Source: Negativicutes bacterium | Lineage (GTDB): Bacteria; Bacillota_C; Negativicutes; Sporomusales_B; JARLHX01 | Length of the DNA stretch: 42,398 nt | Direction: 5' to 3' | NCBI GenBank assembly: GCA_031292015.1 | Contig: JARLHY010000113.1 | Coordinates: 1 to 42,398 of the forward strand | Shown: positions 18,371 through 28,142 of the stretch, one piece after another | Layout: every line of letters starts with the position of its first letter | Numbering within the stretch: position 1 is the first letter of the stretch | The notes under the pieces: generated by a model | What the model was told of the DNA's origin: nothing | Databases searched by the model: none | What the model saw: the letters and a program-made list of their open reading frames with translations, nothing else | Position numbers and translations under genes: made by a program

Positions 18371-18874
18371 TTATTCATCAAGATAAACGGCGACAATCTC
18401 GCCGAAATACATGGTGTGGAAATCGCCCTCAGGATAACACGCCGCCTTATAACCGCCGTCCAGCGCCTCCGGAATCATTGTCTGCTTGTATACGATCCGG
18501 CACTCGTAGTGCAGCCCTTTGGCAGCGATTACCGGGGTGGCCGTTTTCTGGCCCGGCTTCAGCGTCAGGCCCGCGGCCTGGATTTTATCCATGTCGCGGC
18601 CTGATTTCGTGCCGCACAGCCCCAGGGCTTCCTTCATATCGCCGAACGGAATGCTGACCGTGAACTCGCCGCTTTTTTCGATCAAATCACGGGTAAACCG
18701 CGACTGCCGGACAAGCACCGTAAACATCGGCTTCCGCCAGATTACGCCGATGCTGCCCCAGCCAATGGTCATGGTATTGGTCTTGCCGCCGTGCGCCGTG
18801 GTCAGGAACGCCCCTTTGCTTATGACCTCGATCGCCTTCGCGGCATACTCGTTGTAACCGACCTCTTTTGACAT
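18371..18874 (-). CDS. Flavin reductase family protein (FMN-binding split barrel)
   Basis: This 167-residue protein fits the flavin reductase/flavoredoxin family, which binds FMN in a split beta barrel. Visible features are FLTTAHGGKTNTMTIGWGSIG near the N-terminus, the KPMFTVLVRQSRFT segment and GEFTVSIP. GGAGG lies 8 nt before the ATG. It follows the siroheme protein gene by about 100 bp and precedes a terminator, so the two may be co-transcribed. It may supply reduced flavin or act in electron transfer to the siroheme enzyme; this is inference. Confidence 0.85.
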   Translation of the reverse strand: MSKEVGYNEYAAKAIEVISKGAFLTTAHGGKTNTMTIGWGSIGVIWRKPMFTVLVRQSRFTRDLIEKSGEFTVSIPFGDMKEALGLCGTKSGRDMDKIQAAGLTLKPGQKTATPVIAAKGLHYECRIVYKQTMIPEALDGGYKAACYPEGDFHTMYFGEIVAVYLDE

Positions 18875-18978
18875 GCCTTGTGCCTCCTCATCCTTCGGAT
18901 ACTTTACTCAATTTTCCACCATCGGAAATCAAATGTCAACTCATAACCTGTCGCCGCCAAACATTTTTCCCGGCGTGT

Positions 18979-19668
18979 TCAGTCTGTGGCCTCCGCCAAT
19001 CGGAAAAGATCCTGCCGGATCTTATCGATCCCCAGCCGGTCAACCATCCGCGACATCCGTTCCCGGGGCTTGGCGTTTTCCTGATAGTACCTGATGATTT
19101 TGTCCACCAGAGCAGGCACCTGGGCCGGTGCCACATTCTCCAGCAATTTATCCGCCAGCCGGGGTTTGATGCCGGCGTTGCCGCCGATCATCACTGTGTA
19201 GCCCTTGGGTGTGCCCATGATGCCGATATCCTTGATAACCGGTTCGCTGCAGGAATTCATGCAACCGGCAACAGCCATTTTGAACTTGGCCGGAAACTCC
19301 ACCCCGTAGTACTTATTATCAAGCTCCAGCCCCAAAGTCACTGCATCCTGCTGGGCCAGCCGGCAGAAATGAGTCGCCGGGCAAATCTTGACCCCGTGCA
19401 GGCACAGCCCGATGGGATGCCCCATCGGCAGCCCCAGGTCTTCCCACACCTGATCAATCTTATCCTCCCCGATGCCGACGATGGCTATCCGCTGCCCACC
19501 GGTGATCTTCAGCGCCTGGGCACCGTACTTTTCCGCCACATCGGCGATTTTGCGCAACATGTTGAAATCGCCGATAATTCCGCCGGGTATGTGCGGCGCG
19601 ATGGCGTAAGTTGTTTTATCCCGCTGCAGTATCGCCTTCTTTTCAGGCAAATCGCTTTTGATGTCCAT
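18979..19668 (-). CDS. Low-molecular-weight siroheme sulfite/nitrite reductase
   Basis: This 229-residue protein contains one ferredoxin-like half domain (from about residue 20, IAPHIPGG, then LKITGGQRIAI) and one siroheme/[4Fe-4S] domain. The metal-binding cysteines are C96 and C102 in CPATHFC and C136 and C140 in CMNSC, the C-x5-C / C-x3-C pattern of siroheme reductases. Its small size matches the monomeric assimilatory-type sulfite reductase (P590) of Desulfovibrio rather than CysI or DsrAB. GGGGGG lies 7 nt before the ATG. It could reduce sulfite to sulfide or act on nitrite or another oxyanion. Confidence 0.82.
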   Translation of the reverse strand: MDIKSDLPEKKAILQRDKTTYAIAPHIPGGIIGDFNMLRKIADVAEKYGAQALKITGGQRIAIVGIGEDKIDQVWEDLGLPMGHPIGLCLHGVKICPATHFCRLAQQDAVTLGLELDNKYYGVEFPAKFKMAVAGCMNSCSEPVIKDIGIMGTPKGYTVMIGGNAGIKPRLADKLLENVAPAQVPALVDKIIRYYQENAKPRERMSRMVDRLGIDKIRQDLFRLAEATD

Positions 19669-19735
19669 GGATATCCCCCCTAGTCTTCCTCCTATTGAAA
19701 TTCCATGGCATCTAGCCGATCTCCTGCCGCCGCCC

Positions 19736-20455
19736 TTAACCGAGCATGGCTGCGGCCTCCTTGTCCACCAGCCACCGCAGTTCTCCCCTGCCTGGCTTGA
19801 TCAGTTGGGCCGGCAACCGGCGACAGTCCTGCGGTCCGCGTAATGTATCCCGTAAAGCCGCTGCCTTTCCCTCGCCTGCAACCAAAAACGCAATCAGCCG
19901 GGCATTATTTATCACCGGAGCGGTCAACGTCACCCGGCAGAGGCCTGCCGCGGCTGCATCGGCCACGCATGCCAGGCGCGCCCGTTCATCCAGCGCCAGT
20001 GCGAAAGGAAAAAGCGACGCCGTATGGCCGTCTCCTCCCAAACCGAGAAAAATCAGATCGAACCTCGGCATATCCTGGCAAGTATTTTTTCGGATGACAG
20101 CCTCATATATAAGAGCGGCGTTCTCCGGCCGCTCCTGGCACCGGATCGGGAAAATCTGTTCCGGCGGAATGGGCACATGATCCAGCAGCGCCAAACGTAC
20201 CATTCCTTCATTACTAAGCTTGTCACCGGGAGGAACGCAGCGTTCATCACTCCAGTAAACATGTACTCCCGACCAGGCAATCCGGTCGCGATAGGCGGCT
20301 TCGGCCAACAGGCCATACACCTGGCGCGGAGTCTCTCCCCCGGACAGGACGACATGGAAAGCTCCCCGCGCGGCGATTGAACTGCCGGCCTGCTCGACGA
20401 AAAGTTCGGCCGCGGCGCGGCACAATTTCCCGTAATCGGGATATACGTCAAGCAT
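19736..20455 (-). CDS. pgl: 6-phosphogluconolactonase
   Basis: This 239-residue protein belongs to the DevB/SOL-type 6-phosphogluconolactonase family and hydrolyses 6-phosphogluconolactone to 6-phosphogluconate. Signature parts are [29 protein letters not shown] and [17 protein letters not shown]. The ATG at 20455 overlaps the end of zwf by 8 nt, so the two genes are coupled. In-frame upstream codons would lie inside zwf and are not family-like. Confidence 0.92.
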   Translation of the reverse strand: MLDVYPDYGKLCRAAAELFVEQAGSSIAARGAFHVVLSGGETPRQVYGLLAEAAYRDRIAWSGVHVYWSDERCVPPGDKLSNEGMVRLALLDHVPIPPEQIFPIRCQERPENAALIYEAVIRKNTCQDMPRFDLIFLGLGGDGHTASLFPFALALDERARLACVADAAAAGLCRVTLTAPVINNARLIAFLVAGEGKAAALRDTLRGPQDCRRLPAQLIKPGRGELRWLVDKEAAAMLG

Positions 20456-21968
20456 CTTCGCGCTCTTTTCCGGCCTGAGCTTCAAGGCACGCCGGCAAAA
20501 ACCAGCTCCGACCGTCCCGGGCAATCAGCGCCTGGGCTTCCGGCGGTCCCCATTCTCCGGCCGCGTAGTCGGGGAAACCAGCCGGAGGCGTGGCCTCCCA
20601 GGCATTCAGGACAGGCTCCAGTACCGACCACGCCGCCTCGACCTGGTCGCTTCGCATAAACAATCCCGAATCCCCACGGATAATATCCAGCAGCAGTGTC
20701 TCATAGGCATCGGGTGACTTGGCATGAAACACCTCCTGATACGTAAAGTGCATTTCCACCGGTTTCAGTTTCATCACCATCCCCGGTTCCTTTACCTGCG
20801 TCCGCAGCAGGATCCCCTCCTGCGGCTCGATCTGAATGGCCAGCCGGTTGGGCTGAATAACCGTATCAGGAAACGGGTGGTGCGGGACAGGCCGAAACTG
20901 CAGTGACACCTCTGAAGTCCGCGCCGGTAGCCGCTTGCCTGTGCGCAGATAGAACGGTACGCCCTGCCAGCGCCAGTTGTCGATATACAGCTTGACTGCG
21001 GCGAAAGTTTCTGTTCCTGAGCCGCTCCTTACCCCCGGCTCATCCCGGTAGGCGATCATGCCGTCGCCCAGATCCGGGTTGGCGCCGTACTGGCCCCGTA
21101 CGGCGCACGCATTGACTTGGTCCGGCGAAATGGCCCGGACGGCATGCAGAACCTCCACCTTTTTGTTGCGGACTTCATTAGCCTGAAAGGTGATCGGCGG
21201 CTCCATCGCCACAAGGCACATGAGCTGCAGCAGGTGATTCTGGATCATATCGCGCAGTGCCCCCGCCTGGTCAAAATAACCGCCCCGCCGGCCGACGCCG
21301 ATTTCTTCCGAGACGGTAATCTGGACATGGTCGATATAGCGGCGGTTCCAGACAGGTTCCCACAGCGAGTTGGCGAAACGAAACGCCAAAATGTTCTGGA
21401 CAGTTTCCTTGCCGAGATAATGATCCATGCGAAAAATTTGCGTTTCGTCGAAATAATTGTTCAGCATCGAATTTAGGCTTCGCGCTGTCTCAAGATTCCT
21501 GCCGAAAGGCTTCTCGACGACGACGCGGTATTTTTTCGCTTCGCGCAGGTCCCCGGCCTGGGCCAGTTGGGCGATAATGCCCGGGACAAGAGTAGGCGGA
21601 GTGGCCATATAAAAAATTTTGTTCGCGGTTTGCCCCCAGCCGACGTTCATATCTTTGAAGAGGGCCGAATAAGCCTCCGGATCGTCATAGTCAGCCATCC
21701 GGTAGCTCAGATTTTCGGCGAATCGCAGCCAATCGGCATCGGTTGTTTTTCCCCGCCGGGAAAACTCGTCTACCCCGCTGCGCAGCTGCTGTTGAAACTC
21801 CGCATCAGTCAAAAGAGTGCGGGCGACCCCGACAATTCGGAATCGCTCCGGCAGCCACCTGTCAAGAAATAAATTGTAGATTGCCGGTATTATTTTGCGC
21901 CCGGTCAGATCGCCGGAGGCCCCGGCGATAACTATCACAGTGGGATCAAGATGCATATCCTGCGGCAT
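20448..21968 (-). CDS. zwf: Glucose-6-phosphate 1-dehydrogenase
   Basis: This 506-residue enzyme oxidises glucose 6-phosphate to the lactone and yields NADPH or NADH. The coenzyme motif [10 protein letters not shown] is at the N-terminus, and the active-site sequence RMDHYLGKE is present. The start has GGAG about 9 nt upstream. The 420 bp before it (to 22390) carry the phosphoketolase terminator but no convincing gene. With pgl it forms the oxidative entry to the pentose phosphate and phosphoketolase route. No gnd is visible. Confidence 0.95.
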   Translation of the reverse strand: MPQDMHLDPTVIVIAGASGDLTGRKIIPAIYNLFLDRWLPERFRIVGVARTLLTDAEFQQQLRSGVDEFSRRGKTTDADWLRFAENLSYRMADYDDPEAYSALFKDMNVGWGQTANKIFYMATPPTLVPGIIAQLAQAGDLREAKKYRVVVEKPFGRNLETARSLNSMLNNYFDETQIFRMDHYLGKETVQNILAFRFANSLWEPVWNRRYIDHVQITVSEEIGVGRRGGYFDQAGALRDMIQNHLLQLMCLVAMEPPITFQANEVRNKKVEVLHAVRAISPDQVNACAVRGQYGANPDLGDGMIAYRDEPGVRSGSGTETFAAVKLYIDNWRWQGVPFYLRTGKRLPARTSEVSLQFRPVPHHPFPDTVIQPNRLAIQIEPQEGILLRTQVKEPGMVMKLKPVEMHFTYQEVFHAKSPDAYETLLLDIIRGDSGLFMRSDQVEAAWSVLEPVLNAWEATPPAGFPDYAAGEWGPPEAQALIARDGRSWFLPACLEAQAGKEREDA

Positions 21969-22311
21969 GTTATCATCTCCTCAACTATTTTCCCCGGCAG
22001 TGCCGGCGCTCACGTTAACAGCCTGGCCGCAAGTCGCGGCATGACTGCCTTGGCAGTGCGCGTCGCCCAGACTGCCTGCTGTTATAAATGAGTACGCCCT
22101 GGCGGCGATAAATACTACTGTTTTCACTTTTCCCCTACACGCCTGTCCGGACTTCACTAAATCTTCATCACCTTATTCTTGCAATAGTCGTGCCACCTTC
22201 GCCGGGCGGGTCTTTCCCTCCTGTCCGGTCGCCTGTTTGCACCTTTTCGTAGTACCCAAAGGAGCAGTCATGAAGCATTTCGTTACACCAGGAGCGCCTT
22301 TTGGCCACCGT

Positions 22312-22346
22312 CAAAAAGGTCCCGCCGGCTGCCGGCGGGACCTTTT
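22312..22346 (-). terminator. Terminator of the phosphoketolase gene
   Basis: A perfect 15-bp stem (AAAAGGTCCCGCCGG / CCGGCGGGACCTTTT) with a 3-nt loop is followed by a T on the minus strand; the U-run is the right side of the stem. Confidence 0.85.
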
Positions 22347-22390
22347 GCTTCCTTATAAAACTATTTTCTTTTCGCGCCGCTCAGACGTCT

Positions 22391-24793
22391 TCACCCCTGT
22401 TCCTGCCTGCTGAGCGGCGGCCACTTCCATTTTGCCAGCTCCGGCTTGTCCAGCCCATACTCATACGCGTAGTTGGTGTTCTCGATAATCTGGTCTTTCA
22501 GCCATTCCTTGACATGAGCCCCGGCGACCTGCAGCCGGGGTACCCGGTCGATGACATCAATGGCCAGGCTGAACCGGTCGGTCTGGTTCAGCATCGCCAG
22601 TTCCAGCGGCGTGTTGATGTCGCCCTGCTCTTTATAGCCGCGCACATGGATGTTCCGTTGGTTGTTGCGGCGATAAGTGAGCTTGTGGATCAGCCAGGGA
22701 TAACCGTGAAAATTGAACACCACCGGCCTGTCGGCGGTGAACAGGCTGTCGAAATCAGGGTCCGACAGGCCGTGGGGATGCTCCATCTGCGGTTGTAGCC
22801 GGTACAGGTCCACCACGTTAATAAAGCGGATTTTCAGGTCGCTGAACCGCTCCCGCAGCAGGGCCGTCGCTGCCAGAGCCTCCATGGTGGCGACATCGCC
22901 GGCGCAGGCCATCACCGCGTCAGGCTCGCCGCCCTGGTCAGTGCCGGCCCAGTCCCAGATGCCGATGCCCTTGGCGCAGTGCCGGATAGCCTCGTCCATG
23001 GTCAGATACTGAAGATGAGGCTGCTTGTCAGCCACGATGACATTGATGAGGTTGGTCGACCGCAGGCAGTGGTCCGCCACCGTCAGCAGGCAGTTGGCGT
23101 CAGGCGGCAGATAAATCCGCGTGACCTTGGGGCTTTTGTTGGTGACCACATCCAAAAAGCCGGGATCCTGGTGGCTGAAACCGTTGTGATCCTGTCGCCA
23201 GACAGTAGAAGTCACCAGGATATTCAGGGCGGAAAGCGGCGCCCGCCAGGGAACCTCCAGACATTTGGCCAGCCATTTGGCGTGCTGGTTGAACATCGAG
23301 TCGATCACATGGATAAACGCCTCATAAGACGCAATCAGTCCATGCCGCCCGCTCAGCAGGTAGCCTTCCAGCCAGCCCTCCAGGGTATGTTCGCTGAGAA
23401 TTTCCATCACCCGGCCGTCCGGCGACAATTCCCCCCCGTCGGCATCCTCGGGCCGCAGTTCCGCCAACCAGGTCTTCTTGGTGGCGCCGTAGATCGCGCT
23501 GAGACGGTTGGACGCCATCTCGTCCGGGCAGAACACCCGAAAACTGTTCATATTCCCGCCCATTACTTCCCGCAGGTACCCGCCGAGAATGTGGGTATTC
23601 TCGGCCAGGGCAGCGCCCCGGTCGGTCACCGCCACAGCAAACTCGCGAAAATCGGGCAGGCGGAGTGGCTTGCGCAAAAGACCGCCGTTGGTGACCGGGT
23701 TCGCGCTCATCCGCCGCTGGCCGGCAGGCGACAGCTCCCTCAGCTTGCCAATCAGCGCACCGCTGTCATCAAACAACTCCTCCGGCCGGTAACTTTTCAG
23801 CCATTCTTCCAACAGCTTCAGATGGGCGGGATCGTCGCTCACCGCGAAGGGAACCTGGTGAGCCCGCCAAAAGCCCTCCACCTTGTGGCCGTCCACCTCC
23901 TTCGGGCCGGTCCACCCTTTCGGCGTACGCAGCACGATCATCGGCCACTCCGGCAAGCGTCCGGGTCCCTTTGTCCGGGCCTCCGCCTGGATTTGCCTGA
24001 TCCGCCCGATCACCTCCTCCAGCGCCCCGGCCATTGCCTGATGCATGGCCTGCGGCTCGGAGCCCTCGATGAAATACGGCTTATAGCCATAACCGGCGAA
24101 AAGGCTTTCCAGCTGCTGCCGGCTGATTCTGCTCAGCACTGTCGGATTGGCAATCTTGTAACCGTTCAGGTGCAGAATCGGCAGCACCGCCCCGTCCCGC
24201 GCCGGATTGAGAAACTTGTTCGAATGCCAGGCCGCCGCCAGCGGGCCGGTCTCCGCCTCGCCGTCCCCGATCACAGCCGCGACGATCAGCTCCGGATTGT
24301 CAAAAGCCGCGCCGAAAGCGTGGGAAAGGCTATATCCCAGCTCCCCTCCCTCATGGAGCGAGCCGGGAGTCTCAGGAGTACAGTGGCTGCCGATCCCACC
24401 GGGAAAAGAAAACTGTTTGAAGAAGCCGCATAGCCCCTCCCGATCCTCGCCCTTATCCGGGTAAACCTCCGAATACCGTCCCTCCAGGTACGCGTTGGCC
24501 AGGACGGCCGGGGCGCCGTGGCCGGGGCCGCAGACATAGATCATGTTGAGATCGTGTTTTTTTATGGCCCGATTGAGATGGACCCAGATGAACGACAGCC
24601 CGGGGTCTGTCCCCCAGTGCCCCAGCAGACGCCTTTTCACATGGTCGAACCGCAGCGGCTCCATCAGCAGCGGATTGTCCTTCAAAAAAATCATGCCCAC
24701 GCAAAGATACAGCGTTGCCCGCCAGTAAGCGTCGATCAACCGGAGCTCCTCCGCACCAAGCGGCCCGTCCGCCGTTTTCAGCTGTTTGTCCAT
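22391..24793 (-). CDS. xfp: Xylulose-5-phosphate/fructose-6-phosphate phosphoketolase
   Basis: This 800-residue thiamine-diphosphate enzyme cleaves xylulose 5-phosphate (and often fructose 6-phosphate) with phosphate to acetyl phosphate plus glyceraldehyde 3-phosphate or erythrose 4-phosphate. Family stretches include [52 protein letters not shown] and the late [15 protein letters not shown] and HQDPGFLD. The length is normal. The ATG at 24793 has GGGAGG 6 nt upstream; an in-frame upstream start would add an unrelated tail. It has its own terminator and is monocistronic. Confidence 0.95.
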   Translation of the reverse strand: MDKQLKTADGPLGAEELRLIDAYWRATLYLCVGMIFLKDNPLLMEPLRFDHVKRRLLGHWGTDPGLSFIWVHLNRAIKKHDLNMIYVCGPGHGAPAVLANAYLEGRYSEVYPDKGEDREGLCGFFKQFSFPGGIGSHCTPETPGSLHEGGELGYSLSHAFGAAFDNPELIVAAVIGDGEAETGPLAAAWHSNKFLNPARDGAVLPILHLNGYKIANPTVLSRISRQQLESLFAGYGYKPYFIEGSEPQAMHQAMAGALEEVIGRIRQIQAEARTKGPGRLPEWPMIVLRTPKGWTGPKEVDGHKVEGFWRAHQVPFAVSDDPAHLKLLEEWLKSYRPEELFDDSGALIGKLRELSPAGQRRMSANPVTNGGLLRKPLRLPDFREFAVAVTDRGAALAENTHILGGYLREVMGGNMNSFRVFCPDEMASNRLSAIYGATKKTWLAELRPEDADGGELSPDGRVMEILSEHTLEGWLEGYLLSGRHGLIASYEAFIHVIDSMFNQHAKWLAKCLEVPWRAPLSALNILVTSTVWRQDHNGFSHQDPGFLDVVTNKSPKVTRIYLPPDANCLLTVADHCLRSTNLINVIVADKQPHLQYLTMDEAIRHCAKGIGIWDWAGTDQGGEPDAVMACAGDVATMEALAATALLRERFSDLKIRFINVVDLYRLQPQMEHPHGLSDPDFDSLFTADRPVVFNFHGYPWLIHKLTYRRNNQRNIHVRGYKEQGDINTPLELAMLNQTDRFSLAIDVIDRVPRLQVAGAHVKEWLKDQIIENTNYAYEYGLDKPELAKWKWPPLSRQEQG

Positions 24794-24897
24794 GCTGCCC
24801 TCCCGTTTTGTTCCGAAGTGATACTGCCCATACCATAGCATTGACCGGAACGCCGACTTTTTTGCATCTTTTCTTTGACCCCGCCGGCTAAAGCAAA

Positions 24898-24927
24898 CGA
24901 GCCGGAAGTTGTATCTTCTCCGGCTCG
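24898..24927 (-). terminator. Terminator of the histidine kinase gene
   Basis: CGAGCCGGA pairs with TCCGGCTCG and is followed on the minus strand by GTTTGCTTT, directly after the kinase stop. Confidence 0.65.
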
Positions 24928-24932
24928 CAGAA

Positions 24933-27218
24933 TCACCCGCGTCTTTTCGGGATGGTAAAATTCATCGTCGTGCCGACTCCGATTTCGGATTCGCACCAAA
25001 CCTTGCCGCCCAGCTGTCGGACCAGAGCCCGCACATAAGCCAGCCCCAGGCCTTCCCCTGGCTGGTCCTGCTTCCCCGAACGGCGGAACGGCTCAAAAAT
25101 CTTCTCATGGTCTATCGCCGCGATTCCCCGTCCGTTGTCTTCGACCCTCACCACATATTCGTGGTCGGTTTCGCTACAGCTGACCGCGATGATTCCCCAG
25201 CGGTCCGGCTCAAGATATTTGACGGCGTTGTCCACCAGGTTGCCAACAATTTGCTCCAGCGTCAGCCGGTCGGTCTGAAGCGTTGGTAAAACGCCCACCC
25301 TGACCTCGCTGTTTTTTTCCCCCAGCTGATGCTGGTAAGACTGAAAAACCGTGCTGACAAGGTTCCCCAGGTCGACCTCCTCGATGTTCAGTTCGCGCCG
25401 GCCCACGCGGGACAGGTTGAGCAGGGCGTCAACCATCCGGTTCAGCCGGTCCACCGCCACCTCGATGAACCGCTGCGCGTCAGGGATCTCCTGATCCAGC
25501 AGTTCATCCATCTTCGCCCGGGCCTCTGGCGGCAACGTTCCGGAGTCCTCGATGATTTTCCGCAGTTCGGCCAGGGAATATCCCAATTCGGCGCTGAATC
25601 CTTTCAGGTTGACCATCGGCGACCGGAAATCATGGGCAATTGTATTGGCAAACGCCTTGAGTTCGCTGTTGGTCGCCGCCGCCTCCTCGGCAAAATAGGC
25701 CAACTGCACCTCGCGTCGTTTGCGGTCGGTGACATCCCGAACGGTCGACACCGACCCGATGATCTCGCCGGTCGAGTCCCGGACCGGGTTTGCACTGACC
25801 TCGCGATAGCGCAGTTCGCCGCTGGCCGGGGTTCGGACAAGTTCCAGCTCATCCCGGATCGCTTCGCCCAGCAGCGCGCGCAGTGGCGGCGCTTCTTCCA
25901 CCGGTCTGGGGCTCCCGTCCGGCCGCAGCACTTCAAAGCTGGCCGCGATCTTTTCAATATCCGTCACATCAGGCTGGAGGTTAAACTCCCGCAGCACCGC
26001 CGGATTTACCAGCGTCAACTGCTTCTTCGTGTCGGCGAACCAGACCTCGTCGCTGATGCTGCTGATCAGTGCCGCCAAGCGGTCCTTCTCCTGCTCGACG
26101 ATCGAGTTTGTCTCCAGCAGCTTGCGATTGATCCGGGAAAGTTCATCCTCCTTGGCCCGCAGTTCCTCGTTCTGGGCCTGCAGCTCCTCTCGCTGAGCCT
26201 CCACTTCAGTGGTTCTCTCGTCAACCATTTCTTCCAGCCGGGCATTAAGGGTCCGCTGCTTTTCCATACGGTCAATCAGCAGGCCGAAGAGCGCCAGGAG
26301 CAACAGACTGGCCAGCGATGCCGCCAGGATTTGTCCCAGCCGCCGCTGTTCAAAAGGCGCCAGGGCCACGCGGGTGGAAACGCCCACCGCCACCGCAAGC
26401 GGGTAATCCGGCATAACCCGGTAGCTGATGAATCGGCTGACGCCATCGATTGTACTTGGTGAATAATAGGTGCCATGGGAGCGGCCGGTCTGAAGGTTGT
26501 TCCATAATTCGCCCCGTCTGGCGGTCAGACTGCTGTCAGCGGCGTCGCCGGCCTGGCGGGCAATCCTGTACCCATCAAGGTCGCTCAGGGTGACCAGTTG
26601 ATTCTGGCCAAGGTTTATCTGCTGATAAAACGAAAGAAAGTAGCCGGTTTTAAGACCGATAACCACGATGCCGCCAAAGGATCCGTCCGGCCTGTCGATG
26701 CGGCGGCTCAGAGTGACACTGTTCTCGCCGGTGGTCCTGGAGATGATCGGCTTGCCGATATATAGCGATTTGGCTGGGTTATCGCGATGGAAGGAAAAAT
26801 ACTCCCGGTCGGAGATATTCATCCCCAATCCCCGTTTATCGAAGCTGGCAAGCTGAACACCCCGCTCATTCACAACCGTCACCTGCGTTCTGCACGGGTC
26901 GTTCCCCGCTATGGCGAGGTAGGTATCGATAACAGGGCTGGCGATGCCGTCGCGTTCATAAATCTGTTTTAAGTTAAGCAGCTCCTTGTCGGCGTCGATA
27001 AGGATTCTGCGCACATGTTCTTCAAAGGCGGTAGCCAGATTCATGGTTTCGGTGGAAGACTCCGCGACCGTCCTGCGGTAATCATAGCTGATCTGATAGC
27101 TGACAAGCGACCATAAGCCGGCGATCAGTACGATCCCCAGCAGTAGAATAAGCCGCGAGTAACCTGACAGCCGCCTCTTGATCATTTCAGTCAGCCCCGA
27201 TGCACCTAAAGAACGCAA
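24933..27218 (-). CDS. Membrane sensor histidine kinase (Cache-PAS-HisKA-HATPase)
   Basis: This 761-residue protein has a membrane helix at about 22-42, an extracellular double-Cache-type region to about 290, a second helix at about 296-315, a coiled coil at 318-385, a PAS domain at 385-500 and a phosphoacceptor helix with H529 in IAHDFRSP. A HATPase domain follows with N, G1 (DNGRG) and G2 (GEGLGLAYV) boxes. The H-box type is that of phytochrome-like kinases. The start is TTG at 27218, supported by GGGAGG 7 nt or more upstream; the in-frame ATG at residue 12 lacks a site. No response regulator is adjacent, so its partner is elsewhere. The ligand is unknown, perhaps an organic acid or amino acid. 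Confidence 0.9.
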   Translation of the reverse strand: MRSLGASGLTEMIKRRLSGYSRLILLLGIVLIAGLWSLVSYQISYDYRRTVAESSTETMNLATAFEEHVRRILIDADKELLNLKQIYERDGIASPVIDTYLAIAGNDPCRTQVTVVNERGVQLASFDKRGLGMNISDREYFSFHRDNPAKSLYIGKPIISRTTGENSVTLSRRIDRPDGSFGGIVVIGLKTGYFLSFYQQINLGQNQLVTLSDLDGYRIARQAGDAADSSLTARRGELWNNLQTGRSHGTYYSPSTIDGVSRFISYRVMPDYPLAVAVGVSTRVALAPFEQRRLGQILAASLASLLLLALFGLLIDRMEKQRTLNARLEEMVDERTTEVEAQREELQAQNEELRAKEDELSRINRKLLETNSIVEQEKDRLAALISSISDEVWFADTKKQLTLVNPAVLREFNLQPDVTDIEKIAASFEVLRPDGSPRPVEEAPPLRALLGEAIRDELELVRTPASGELRYREVSANPVRDSTGEIIGSVSTVRDVTDRKRREVQLAYFAEEAAATNSELKAFANTIAHDFRSPMVNLKGFSAELGYSLAELRKIIEDSGTLPPEARAKMDELLDQEIPDAQRFIEVAVDRLNRMVDALLNLSRVGRRELNIEEVDLGNLVSTVFQSYQHQLGEKNSEVRVGVLPTLQTDRLTLEQIVGNLVDNAVKYLEPDRWGIIAVSCSETDHEYVVRVEDNGRGIAAIDHEKIFEPFRRSGKQDQPGEGLGLAYVRALVRQLGGKVWCESEIGVGTTMNFTIPKRRG

Positions 27219-27398
27219 GACGCTCCCTCCCTTGCCGAAACTTCATTCAAAAGCTGCCGGGAAACACTGTGATTACTCCACAATATTCTATAATTCGACA
27301 TAAATCAACATGCTCTTAATTTTGCGTGATGATTCAATAATCCTTCTTTTCTTTCCAAATTATTCAATTTGATTCCGCCAAACCTTTCTGCTCACGCC

Positions 27399-27428
27399 AA
27401 AAAGCTTCAGGCTGTGCCTGAAGCTTTT
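27399..27428 (-). terminator. Terminator downstream of the small exported protein
   Basis: AAAAGCTTCAGGC pairs with GCCTGAAGCTTTT around a 3-nt loop. A near-identical stem ends the exported-protein gene at 32137. Confidence 0.8.
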
Positions 27429-27457
27429 CCTTAGCCGCCGGTTCCAGGAGTTGTTTT

Positions 27458-27916
27458 CTATCTGGTCTCAATGACCGTGATCCGGTAATCGTCGCCACCG
27501 TTCCAGGCGACCACCTCAACCCAGACCAACTTTTGTTTGCTGTTCACAAACTTGCCGGAGATATCCCGTCTGCCGGCGTCGTCCCTGTCGTCGAACACAA
27601 TCGTCCCGTCTTTTTTCGAGACCTCGCTGCTGTAGAACCGGACAATATCCAGATCACTGGTGGGACTGGCGCCGTGGCGGACCGAGTATGTCGTCGACCA
27701 GACCTTGCCTTCCACCGTCATCGCCCCATTTTCGGTCCAGAGCTTGTACGTGTCATACAGGCCTGTTTTGTAGTTGTCCTTCAAAGCGTCATATCCGCCC
27801 AGTCGGGTGAAATAAGGAGTGTCCTTCGCGGTCTCCGAGGCGAAGGCCGCCGTCCAGGCGCAGCTCCAAACCGTTACAAGCACCAATATCGCCAAAATAC
27901 CCCGCATGCGTTTCAT
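27458..27916 (-). CDS. Small exported protein of unknown function
   Basis: This protein of about 152 residues has a basic N-terminus, a hydrophobic core ending in AAFASETAKD (signal peptidase site after AFA) and a mature domain of about 125 residues. The mature part is rich in aromatic and charged residues and looks like mixed beta structure (KLVWVEVVAWNGGDDYRITVIE at the end). It resembles the neighbouring exported proteins in style but I do not recognise a family. The start is uncertain: ATGs at 27925, 27916 and 27907 are in frame. 27916 gives the best spacing from AAGGG. It is monocistronic with its own terminator. Confidence 0.65.
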   Translation of the reverse strand: MKRMRGILAILVLVTVWSCAWTAAFASETAKDTPYFTRLGGYDALKDNYKTGLYDTYKLWTENGAMTVEGKVWSTTYSVRHGASPTSDLDIVRFYSSEVSKKDGTIVFDDRDDAGRRDISGKFVNSKQKLVWVEVVAWNGGDDYRITVIETR

Positions 27917-28078
27917 CCGCTTCATTCCCTTCTTATTTTTCGCTACTATGATACAATCTTTTTCGCCGCAAGCCAATAATCCCCTTCATTAGTGCCGCTC
28001 CCGGCGGAACTGTCCGTTCCGGGGCACGACCTTTTTCGTCAAATTCAAGGCCTGACCGGCCTTTCAAGCAATCAGACA

Positions 28079-28117
28079 TAAAAGAACTGCGCCCCAAGAG
28101 GGACGCGGCTCTTTTTT
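28079..28117 (-). terminator. Terminator of the amidohydrolase gene (possibly bidirectional)
   Basis: AAAAGAACTGCGCCC pairs imperfectly with GGGACGCGGCTCTTTTTT. T-rich tails are present in both directions. Further GC-rich hairpins at about 27991-28070 fill the rest of the gap; no gene is seen there. Confidence 0.6.
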
Positions 28118-28142
28118 CTGAAACACCGGGCCTGTTATTTGA

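Noticed and set aside
21981..22127. A 48-codon minus-strand ORF (GTG start, AGGGG 4 nt upstream) ending inside the zwf ribosome site
   Set aside because: Possible leader peptide, but spacing is short, the peptide is unlike known leaders and no attenuator follows. Not enough to call a gene.
22270..22413. A 47-codon plus-strand ORF with AAAGGAG 5 nt before its ATG
   Set aside because: It runs through the phosphoketolase terminator and into the antisense of its 3' end; probably chance.
22979..24433. A 484-codon open frame on the plus strand
   Set aside because: It lies antisense to the clearly coding phosphoketolase gene, has no family-like sequence and is a product of high GC content.
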